Assembly (NCBI GenBank): GCA_903932695.1
Contig: CAIZGZ010000081.1
Coordinates: 1-9,745, forward strand
Length of the DNA stretch: 9,745 bases
Origin: an uncultured Actinomycetes bacterium
Lineage (GTDB): Bacteria > Actinomycetota > Actinomycetes > Nanopelagicales > Nanopelagicaceae
Direction: 5' to 3'
Made by a program: the position numbers and the translations under genes. Positions 1-6,524 of this stretch are shown one piece after another. Under the pieces are notes generated by a model, which was not told where the DNA came from, did no database searches, and worked only from the letters and a program-made list of their open reading frames with translations. Numbering within the stretch: the first letter of the stretch is position 1; each line of letters begins with the position of its first letter.

Positions 1-3000
1 CACGATCACGTACGATGGCAATACGAGTGATTCTGGAACTGTTCCAGGAGCGCAGGGGTATTACGCAAACGGTCCATTAGTTACGGTGCAAACCAACACC
101 GGGGGGCTAACTAAAGCTGGATACATATTGACAGGTTGGAATACCCAAGCTGGTGGCGGTGGAACTGCATATGCACTAGGGCAAGCCAACTCTACCTTCG
201 CATCCAATACTGTTCTGTATGCACAATGGACGGGTGCTTCGTACACAATTCTTTATACCGGCAATAGCAACACGGGTGGAGTAGTTCCATCTAGCCAGAG
301 TTACACCTACGGCAATCCGGGCATGACGCTCAACACAAACACTGGATCTTTAGTTCGAAGTGGCTACACCTTCAATGGTTGGAATACCCGCCCAGATGGC
401 AGTGGTACGGCATTTGCTTCGGGTGCTACGGGAGCTACCTTTACTCAGGACACAGTGCTCTTCGCAGCTTGGACCCCACTCCAATACACAATTACCTACA
501 ACCCTGAGACTGGAACTGTCGGCACTCCTACCGTCACCTACACCTCAGGAACTCCGGCACTGGTTCTGCCTACCCCTTCCCTTACGGGTAACAACTTCAG
601 TGGGTGGTACGACACTGCTACAGCTGGCACTCTTGTAGGTGCCGCAGGAGCTAACTACACACCAGTTGCTTCGCTTACTTTGTATGCGTATTGGACTCCT
701 GCTACGTATGCGATTAGCTACGATGGAAACAACGGCACGGTTGATACATCGACCGTGAGTTATGTCTACGGCAATTCACCATTGGTATTGCGAACCCCTA
801 CACGTAACTCATTTGCGTTTTTGGGCTGGTACACAGCGACGACTGGCGGAACTCGCTTAGGCGGAGTTGGCGATTCATTTACTCCAGCAGCAACCCAAAC
901 CGTGCATGCCCAGTGGGTTCAAAACTCGCTTGCTAATCTGGTCTCGCCAACCCCCATTGGAACAATTACCACGACAAATGGCGTTGGAAATTCATTTACG
1001 GCAACGAGCGGAAGTACGACGGTCACAGTTACCTATACCTCAAATGCCCTGCCGGCTGGAACGGTCATCACTGACTATCTGCAAGGTGATCTCACTCATG
1101 AGCGATCACTAATCACAGGTTCAACGAACATTCTGCTCTCGACGGTTGTCTCTTGGCTTGCGCCCGATCTCACCGTGCCGGCCACGGCTGGCGGTAGCCC
1201 CATTACGATCACAATTACTGATCCCAATATTCAAGTCGGTGCGCAGATCTATATCTTGATCGGCAGCTCCTTGACTCTGGCAGGTACCGCGACGTCAGCT
1301 GGAACAGCTACAGCGTCTGTGACGACCGACCCCGAGATCATTATTAACAACCCACCTGCGGTTACTCCTCCTTCACAAAATACTCCACCCATCCAAAATT
1401 CTTATGTGAATGGGCTGACTCCATCTCGAAGCGTCGTTGGGGCGGCTATCCCGGTGGTAGCACAAGGAAACTTCGTAGAGCGAATTACCAACATTCAGGT
1501 GAATGGCGTCTCACTCCCTGCGAACAGTTGGACTCAAACCTCTTCTACGGTTTCCTTTACGATGCCTCAAGAACCAATCGGAACTTATTCGGTTCAGCTC
1601 TTTAATGGTTCTTCGCCATCTTTAGCACCACAGTCATTCCAATATTACGCCGCGATAAAACCTTCGCTGTCATGGACTGTGCAGACATCGGCTGCTGATA
1701 ATTCATGGACGTCGGTCACTTTTGGCAATGGAGCCTTTGTAGCAGTCGCAAGCACAGGTAGCGGAAACCGGGTGATGCGAAGTACTGATGGCGTTCATTG
1801 GGTGACAGAGGCGTCTGCCGCTGATAGCACATGGAGTTCGGTTACCTACGGCAATGGACTATTTGTTGCTGTTGCAAACAGTGGAACAACTCGAATTATG
1901 ACAAGTCCAGATGGGATTACCTGGACGGGTCGAAGCTATCCATTGTTATCAACCGATGCTCGCCCCTCCCACAATTACTCGACCGTAAAGTACGGCGATG
2001 GAGTTTTTGTAGCAATTGCTTCAAGTTACGTTGCGAGCCCAATAGTTCCTGAGATTATCTATAGCGCTGATGGTATTACGTGGAAGCGCGTCACTTCGTT
2101 CGCTGTAGATAGTTCTCAGGTTTTGGTAGGTCAGGGCAATATCAGTCTTGGCTTTGGTAACGGTAAATTCGTTATTACTACGGTTTCTGGCCGAAGTGCC
2201 TTGGGTCAGGTTCCAGAATTGCTGACGAGTTCAAATGGTGTCGATTGGTTCCGTTATATATTTCCGCTTAAACCGATTCCTGTCCAGGTAAATGCTCATG
2301 CGTTTGGCTGTTCGGTATTTGTAGCTTCAGTCCGTCAGGGTGGAGATTACACCGCCACAGATCCAACGAACTGGGTCGGCAACGGAATTATCGACCAAAT
2401 CGGAGCAGGTCTTACTTATAGCAATGGCCTCTTTGTTGGCGTATCTACAACAACTGTAACGTCAAGCAGTGATGGAATTACGTGGAATTCTTCTGCGCCA
2501 CCTGTTGCGAATGCATGGGACAGTGTTGCTTACGGTAATGGAATATTTGTTGCAGTGGCTTCGAGTGGAACCGGTAATCGCGTCATGACCACTCCATATA
2601 GTGCTTTACTGGCCCTGTCATCGAGTACCGAAACTGTTGCAACGGGGACTCCTATCGTGGGCTACCAACCGAGCTACAACGGTTGCAAATCTCCGACGTA
2701 CTCGATCTCGCCAACGCCTAGCAACGGCACACTGAGCTTTAATCCGACAACCGGACTTTTGTCTGGCACACCAAGTGTTGCAGACCCAGGAACGACGTAC
2801 ACAATCACCGTACACGATGGTGAAAATGGGGATATCTCATCGAGCTACACCTTGGTTGTCACCGCTTCCACTAGTTCGGGTAGCACGTCATCAACCGGAT
2901 CTGCCTCAGAGCCAATTTCGCAGGGATCGGGTCAGTCATCAACGAGTAGCGCTGGCAAGTCTTCAGGAAGTGTCGGCAACCCTTCGACCCCAAATTCAGG

Positions 3001-3382
3001 GAATAGTTCAACCGGAACCAAACCTACTTCTGGCTCAACGTCGACGTCAGCCGGACCGCTTGCTTCACCGATTTCACTAGAGACCCATTTTGATATGGGC
3101 TCTGATGTTGTCAAAGGAGCAGATCTGGCTCAACTTCAGAAGTTGGCGCACAAGATTGCGGGACTTGGAAAAGCAATCACTATTTATGTGACCGGCTACG
3201 CGCAACCAACCCCTGGCACCGAGGCGACCGATGGTCCGCTATCGGCGCGACGGGCTGCCAATGTGGCCAAAATTCTCAAGCAAGATGGCGTCACTACCAA
3301 GGTGGTCTATTTGGGTGCTGGTCGGGCAGCGGTCAATGATCCGAGCTCTCGTTATGTGAAGATTGTGGCGGCTAATAGCTAA
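1..3382 (+). CDS. Large modular surface protein with Flg_new repeats, propeller-like repeats and C-terminal OmpA-like domain (5' partial)
   Basis: The reading frame is open from the left edge (first full codon at 2) to TAA at 3380-3382, giving 1126 visible residues. The N-terminus, presumably with a signal peptide, lies outside the window. The GTG at 86 is not the start, because it falls inside the first repeat. Modules in order are four Listeria-Bacteroides (Flg_new) repeats (2-925), a beta-rich linker with an Ig/TIG-like part (about 926-1665), seven propeller-like repeats (about 1670-2600), a He_PIG-type putative Ig domain (about 2605-2866, with the motif FNPTTGLLSGTP), a Ser/Thr/Gly linker, and an OmpA-like domain (3077-3379). 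I infer an extracellular, wall-attached adhesion or recognition protein. Its ligand is unknown, and no enzyme motif was seen. It is followed by a terminator-like hairpin, so it is probably transcribed separately from the next gene. Confidence 0.9.
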   Translation, partial: TITYDGNTSDSGTVPGAQGYYANGPLVTVQTNTGGLTKAGYILTGWNTQAGGGGTAYALGQANSTFASNTVLYAQWTGASYTILYTGNSNTGGVVPSSQSYTYGNPGMTLNTNTGSLVRSGYTFNGWNTRPDGSGTAFASGATGATFTQDTVLFAAWTPLQYTITYNPETGTVGTPTVTYTSGTPALVLPTPSLTGNNFSGWYDTATAGTLVGAAGANYTPVASLTLYAYWTPATYAISYDGNNGTVDTSTVSYVYGNSPLVLRTPTRNSFAFLGWYTATTGGTRLGGVGDSFTPAATQTVHAQWVQNSLANLVSPTPIGTITTTNGVGNSFTATSGSTTVTVTYTSNALPAGTVITDYLQGDLTHERSLITGSTNILLSTVVSWLAPDLTVPATAGGSPITITITDPNIQVGAQIYILIGSSLTLAGTATSAGTATASVTTDPEIIINNPPAVTPPSQNTPPIQNSYVNGLTPSRSVVGAAIPVVAQGNFVERITNIQVNGVSLPANSWTQTSSTVSFTMPQEPIGTYSVQLFNGSSPSLAPQSFQYYAAIKPSLSWTVQTSAADNSWTSVTFGNGAFVAVASTGSGNRVMRSTDGVHWVTEASAADSTWSSVTYGNGLFVAVANSGTTRIMTSPDGITWTGRSYPLLSTDARPSHNYSTVKYGDGVFVAIASSYVASPIVPEIIYSADGITWKRVTSFAVDSSQVLVGQGNISLGFGNGKFVITTVSGRSALGQVPELLTSSNGVDWFRYIFPLKPIPVQVNAHAFGCSVFVASVRQGGDYTATDPTNWVGNGIIDQIGAGLTYSNGLFVGVSTTTVTSSSDGITWNSSAPPVANAWDSVAYGNGIFVAVASSGTGNRVMTTPYSALLALSSSTETVATGTPIVGYQPSYNGCKSPTYSISPTPSNGTLSFNPTTGLLSGTPSVADPGTTYTITVHDGENGDISSSYTLVVTASTSSGSTSSTGSASEPISQGSGQSSTSSAGKSSGSVGNPSTPNSGNSSTGTKPTSGSTSTSAGPLASPISLETHFDMGSDVVKGADLAQLQKLAHKIAGLGKAITIYVTGYAQPTPGTEATDGPLSARRAANVAKILKQDGVTTKVVYLGAGRAAVNDPSSRYVKIVAANS
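2..925 (+). repeat. Four tandem Listeria-Bacteroides (Flg_new / InlB B-type) repeats within the surface protein
   Basis: Four protein repeats of about 74-81 residues begin near positions 2, 242, 485 and 707. Each opens with a strand like YTITY or YAISYDG and has a central G(W)-type core (TGWNT, NGWNT, SGWYD, LGWYT). Each closes with an aromatic/W signature (LYAQWT, LFAAWT, LYAYWT, VHAQWV). This is the pattern of the Flg_new family, a beta-grasp-like module found in bacterial surface proteins such as internalin B. The repeats are diverged from one another in DNA sequence, so the expansion is not recent. Further copies may lie left of the window. Confidence 0.85.
1670..2600 (+). repeat. Seven propeller-like (BNR/sialidase-like) repeats within the surface protein
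   Basis: A motif of the form SVxYGNGxFVAVA recurs seven times, followed in most copies by S.DGITW. The aromatic-G core starts at 1721 (FGNG), 1847 (YGNG), 1991 (YGDG), 2153 (FGNG), 2303 (FGCS, degenerate), 2417 (YSNG) and 2531 (YGNG). The spacing is 38-54 residues, the size of a four-stranded propeller blade. Seven copies would suit a closed seven-bladed beta-propeller. The first and last copies are the most alike (both end in GNRVM). The fold is inferred from the repeat pattern; no catalytic residues of sialidases were recognised. Confidence 0.65.
2867..3061 (+). other. Low-complexity Ser/Thr/Gly linker in the surface protein
   Basis: About 65 codons encode almost only Ser, Thr, Gly, Pro, Asn, Gln and Ala, with SSTGS/SGNSST-like runs and no hydrophobic core. 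It joins the He_PIG domain to the OmpA-like domain. It is probably a flexible spacer through the cell wall and may be O-glycosylated; both points are inference. Confidence 0.7.
3077..3379 (+). other. C-terminal OmpA-like (peptidoglycan-binding type) domain
   Basis: This domain of about 100 residues begins with the strand THFDMGSDVV. It then has a helix with LAQLQKLAHKI, a strand ITIYVTGYAQ, the helix motif LSARRAANVAKIL and a final R-Y-V-K-I-V strand. The order and the LSxxRA motif match the OmpA C-terminal family, which binds the diaminopimelate of peptidoglycan. The arginine of LSxxRA is kept. The aspartate of the usual GHTD motif is replaced (the sequence reads GYAQ). It probably tethers the protein to the wall, though binding may be altered. 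Confidence 0.75.
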
Positions 3383-3387
3383 ACCAC

Positions 3388-3406
3388 ACGGGCCTAGCCC
3401 GTTTTC
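3388..3406 (+). terminator. Intrinsic terminator-like hairpin after the first surface protein gene
   Basis: Six base pairs (ACGGGC at 3388-3393 with GCCCGT at 3397-3402) close a three-base loop (CTA) and are followed by TTTT then C. It begins six bases after the TAA stop. The stem is short but GC-rich. It probably separates transcription of the two surface protein genes. Confidence 0.6.
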
Positions 3407-3420
3407 TCAGCCCTGATGCT

Positions 3421-3462
3421 TTAGACTTTGTCATCCTTGTTCTAACCCTTAACCAGTCGGAG
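3421..3462 (+). promoter_or_regulatory. Possible weak promoter plus ribosome binding site for the second surface protein gene
   Basis: GGAG at 3459-3462 is a good Shine-Dalgarno core. It lies eight bases before ATG 3471 but only five before GTG 3468, which favours the ATG. Upstream, TTAGAC (3421-3426) and TAACCC (3443-3448), 16 bases apart, loosely fit -35 and -10 boxes. The promoter part is weak; the RBS is better supported. Confidence 0.35.
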
Positions 3463-3470
3463 TATGAGTG

Positions 3471-6413
3471 ATGAAAAAGTTGAGGCTAGCTCTTGTAGCA
3501 AGTCTGGCTTTGGCTACCTCAATTATTGGGATCAACGCACCGACCCAAGCATCGGTTCCACAAGCAACGCTTATTACTTGTACCGATTTGAACACTCATA
3601 AGCAGATTGCGCTCAAACCGGGGGAGTCGGCATGTCCGACATTTCAGGCACCAGCAGTCTGGCGCTCAGTTCAAACCGATACCGGAATTCCTAAGGGTAC
3701 AAACATCACCACTCTCAAAGTTTGCACCTCTAAGAATCCTTCGTACACGTATCAAGTGATTGCCAATTGGTGCCCAAAGTATCAAGTGAGCACAACCTAT
3801 TACCGTTCGCTCACCCCGCCATCCGCGCCAGCAATCATTTCAACGATCGCGACGAGCTATAACAGCGCTCAACTCCTGATTGCAGGCAACTCTGCTTCGG
3901 ATTCACCGGTTGCCTATTACCTCGTTAAGAATCTAGCGACCGGAATTACCCAAAAGGTGGCACCAACGAATTCAAAGACTGTGAGCATCTCTGGGCTGGC
4001 ACCAAGCACCACATATTCATTTTCGATTACGGCTGTGAATGTCGATGGCACTTCTATCCAATCAAGTGCGAGTCAATCAATTGTGACGCCAGGATATGTG
4101 AGCCCACAAAACAGCGGCCCAAGTCAATCAGCTGATGCCACCCTCTCGGGGATGGTGGTCACAACAGCAACTTTGTCGCCTAGTTTCTCATCCAACGTGA
4201 CTTCGTATTCGTCTACAGTTTCCAATGCAACGACCTCGGTTACCGAGAGTGCAACTGTGACAGAGAGCCACGCAACTCTCACAATCAACGGCACTGCTGT
4301 TGCCTCTGGAACCACATCGGCTCCAATCGCTCTCACGGTTGGTGCAAACACCATCACCACCGTAGTCACCGCCCAAAATGGATCAACAAAGACCTATACA
4401 GTGACAATCACGCGAACCGGCGCAAACGATGCAACAATCTCGGCGTTCTCGTTCAATGGACTAAGCCCCGTTGTTACAGGAACGGTTAATAACACCGCTC
4501 ACACCGTCGCGCTCTATGTACCGTCAGGCACCAATCGAACCGCACTTGTTGCCACATTCTCTATTGGCGTTGGGGCAACCATGACTATCGGTGGAGTTGC
4601 GCAGACCAGTGGTGTAACAGCCAATAATTTCACTAGCCCACTTACCTACACTGTGACGGCTCAAGATGGAGTAACTACTCAGAATTTCGTCGTGACCGTA
4701 ACGGTTGTTGGAGCTTCGCCTACGATCACATCACTTGGCGTTTCTTCAGGTCCACGTACTGGTGCTACCAGTGTGGTGATCTCAGGAACCAACTTCCAGA
4801 GCGGCGCAACGGTCCTATTCGGAAGTACTGCGGCGGCCTCGGTGACCTTTACATCAGCGACCTCGCTCACAGCCGTGACCCCGGCTCACGCTGCAGGACT
4901 AGTAAGTGTCAGCGTCACCAATCCAGATACTGGAAACGTCACCGCCAACAACGCATATACCTTTAATTACATCGTGGGAGATGCCGGCCCCGGCGGCGGA
5001 ACAATCTTCTATGTATCCGCGGCAGGCTTTTCCGAACCCGGCGCATCGTGTTCTTCAAATTGTAACTATTTGGAGTGGGCGCCGAGCACATGGAGCGGAG
5101 GATCTAGCGATCCGGCCCTACCAGTCACGAATGACTCTGGACATGATCCCGATTCGACAGGTTATTCCGGTCTGACGCTTGGTACGGGACTTGCCAACAC
5201 GAAAGAATTTAGAAATTACAATTCAACGACCGGTTATATTGGGGATTCGAGCCAGGCAGCCTTCCAGACTCTCAATTATGGCGGCACCGACTCATCTGCT
5301 GGTCAATGGTTTATTCCGTCGCAGGACGAGCTCAATTTGATGTGCAGATCCAGCGCAAAGTCCTCGGGCAATTTCTCAGGCCTATACTGGACATCTTCAA
5401 CGGTTCCTACCGGAATTAACTGGTACCAGGATTTTTCTGATTGTGGACAAGTTGGAAACGAGGTCTACCACTATAAGAACATCCGCCCTATCCGTGCCTT
5501 TACTGGACTTCCAACTTTTGCGCTCTCGACCTCGAGTGAGTACACATCAGTAAATACCGCAGCGGTGACGATTACTTCTACGGGAACTGGCGTTCTTCCA
5601 ACAGGATATTCAATTACTCCTCAGCCACCTGCAGGAATGACCTTTAACGCAACAACCGGAGCGCTCTCTGGTACTCCGACGGCATCTAGCCCAACTACTA
5701 CATATACCGTGACCGCAACAAATCTCTTTGGAACCTTCACTCGTACATTGACCTTTACCGTTCTTCCTACTTCGGGTGCAACATGTGCAAATGGCGGAAC
5801 GTGTGCCGTGGGCGACACGGGCCCAGGCGGCGGCACTGTCTATTACGTGAGCGTTTCTGGATTTACGTGTGGCGCTACCCATACTTCTACCTGTCACTAT
5901 CTTGAGGTTGCGCCGAATACGTGGAACGGCGGAGCGAGTGACCCAACCGTCCCAATCTTGGCTGCACGCAACGATGCCGTTGCCATCCCAGGCGTTACAC
6001 CGGAGGCCACTGCGAATCTCTCTGCTTCAGCACTTGGCCTCGGTTATCAAAACACCATTGCTATCGCCTCCTACTCAAATAACAGTGCGACGGCTGCTGG
6101 TTTGGTGCGTTCATATAACGGTGGCACTCAGAACGATTGGTATATCGGAGATACGGCCGAACTCAACCTACTTTGCCAATGGGTAAACGGTGGAAACGCA
6201 GATCCGGCTAATCAATGTTCTAGCGGATCGCTTACAAGAGGCGGCTTTACCGCAAGTTTCTACTGGAGTTCATCGCAGTGGACTACAACTGACCCAAATA
6301 CACATGTAACGTCTTATGGTGCACACATCTACTACTTCTCAACGGCACAGATTGCTTCGGATCAATTTGCGGATAGCGTCTCCTGCAAAATTAGGCCAAT
6401 TCGCTCGTTTTAG
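3471..6413 (+). CDS. Secreted multi-domain protein with fn3, cadherin-like, TIG, He_PIG and two lectin-like (DUF1566/Lcl_C-like) cassettes
   Basis: This gene encodes 980 residues from ATG 3471; GTG 3468, one codon earlier, is the alternative. Residues 1-28 form a signal peptide (MKKLR, hydrophobic core, likely cleavage after PTQA). Next come a domain with four cysteines (about 29-113), a fibronectin-III-like domain (116-207), a cadherin-like beta-sandwich (about 220-317, with LSPSFSSNVTSY), a second similar sandwich (318-413), and a TIG/IPT domain (416-500, VVISGTNFQSG). Then follow a lectin-like cassette (502-677), a He_PIG domain (679-766, FNATTGALSGTP) and a second lectin-like cassette (780-980). 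No LPXTG motif, late membrane segment or OmpA-like domain is visible, so it is probably released or held by a partner. The function is unknown; a ligand-binding or adhesion role is inferred. It shares the He_PIG module with the gene to its left and is separated from it by a terminator. Confidence 0.9.
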   Translation: MKKLRLALVASLALATSIIGINAPTQASVPQATLITCTDLNTHKQIALKPGESACPTFQAPAVWRSVQTDTGIPKGTNITTLKVCTSKNPSYTYQVIANWCPKYQVSTTYYRSLTPPSAPAIISTIATSYNSAQLLIAGNSASDSPVAYYLVKNLATGITQKVAPTNSKTVSISGLAPSTTYSFSITAVNVDGTSIQSSASQSIVTPGYVSPQNSGPSQSADATLSGMVVTTATLSPSFSSNVTSYSSTVSNATTSVTESATVTESHATLTINGTAVASGTTSAPIALTVGANTITTVVTAQNGSTKTYTVTITRTGANDATISAFSFNGLSPVVTGTVNNTAHTVALYVPSGTNRTALVATFSIGVGATMTIGGVAQTSGVTANNFTSPLTYTVTAQDGVTTQNFVVTVTVVGASPTITSLGVSSGPRTGATSVVISGTNFQSGATVLFGSTAAASVTFTSATSLTAVTPAHAAGLVSVSVTNPDTGNVTANNAYTFNYIVGDAGPGGGTIFYVSAAGFSEPGASCSSNCNYLEWAPSTWSGGSSDPALPVTNDSGHDPDSTGYSGLTLGTGLANTKEFRNYNSTTGYIGDSSQAAFQTLNYGGTDSSAGQWFIPSQDELNLMCRSSAKSSGNFSGLYWTSSTVPTGINWYQDFSDCGQVGNEVYHYKNIRPIRAFTGLPTFALSTSSEYTSVNTAAVTITSTGTGVLPTGYSITPQPPAGMTFNATTGALSGTPTASSPTTTYTVTATNLFGTFTRTLTFTVLPTSGATCANGGTCAVGDTGPGGGTVYYVSVSGFTCGATHTSTCHYLEVAPNTWNGGASDPTVPILAARNDAVAIPGVTPEATANLSASALGLGYQNTIAIASYSNNSATAAGLVRSYNGGTQNDWYIGDTAELNLLCQWVNGGNADPANQCSSGSLTRGGFTASFYWSSSQWTTTDPNTHVTSYGAHIYYFSTAQIASDQFADSVSCKIRPIRSF
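4974..5501 (+). repeat. Lectin-like (DUF1566/Lcl_C-like) cassette, copy 1
   Basis: This copy begins VGDAGPGGGTIFYVS and contains YLEWAPSTW, then QWFIPSQDELNLMC, LYWTSST and the closing NIRPIRAF. It has four cysteines (CSSNC near the start, then one after ELNLM and one in DFSDCG). The late YWTSS and IRPIRAF blocks are the signature end of DUF1566/Lcl_C-like proteins, which are thought to adopt a C-type-lectin fold. The family assignment is by motif recognition only. Confidence 0.65.
5808..6410 (+). repeat. Lectin-like (DUF1566/Lcl_C-like) cassette, copy 2
   Basis: This copy is colinear with copy 1: VGDTGPGGGTVYYVS, YLEVAPNTW, DWYIGDTAELNLLC, FYWSSSQ and the final KIRPIRSF. It ends at the stop codon. 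It is about 25 residues longer than copy 1, mainly in the middle (extra AARND...ASALGLGY region) and around the QCSSG loop, and it has five cysteines. The framework blocks are conserved while the intervening loops differ strongly, as expected for paralogous binding modules. Confidence 0.65.
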
Positions 6414-6478
6414 GGATTGACACCTGCGTCGAGATCTGGGTGAAGTAGCCCACTCTGGCTTGCTCGCGGTTATACGGC

Positions 6479-6490
6479 GCGCCTAGGCGC
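6479..6490. promoter_or_regulatory. 12-bp perfect palindrome in the ftsK upstream region
   Basis: GCGCCTAGGCGC reads the same on both strands. It lies in the 111-base gap (6414-6524) between the secreted protein gene and ftsK, 34 bases before the ftsK ATG. A TATACG that could serve as a -10 box sits just upstream at 6471-6476, without a convincing -35. As DNA it could be an operator. As RNA it would make only a four-base-pair stem with a CTAG loop, so it is a weak terminator. Nothing else is clear in this gap; ftsK has only a poor Shine-Dalgarno (AGG at 6511-6513). Confidence 0.4.
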
Positions 6491-6524
6491 ACCATTTGTA
6501 CCTTTTCTTTAGGCTTACCTCATT

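Noticed and set aside
86..88. GTG at 86 as the start of the first protein
   Set aside because: The frame is open to the left edge and residues encoded at 2-85 complete the first Flg_new repeat, so the gene starts outside the window.
3468..3470. GTG at 3468 as start of the secreted protein
   Set aside because: It is only five bases from GGAG, while the adjacent ATG 3471 has an eight-base spacing and gives a normal MKK signal peptide start. It cannot be fully excluded.
4124..4870. Antisense frames with Val/Thr-rich products in the second surface protein
   Set aside because: They mirror Thr/Ser/Val-rich beta-sandwich codons on the + strand and have no independent features.
5808..6410. Diversity-generating retroelement target with local template repeat
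   Set aside because: No reverse transcriptase gene or near-identical template repeat is present in this window; only the lectin-like fold of the target is suggestive.
6417..6422. TTGACA as the -35 box of an ftsK promoter
   Set aside because: No acceptable -10 box lies 16-18 bases downstream (GTGAAG at 17), so the perfect -35 match is probably chance.
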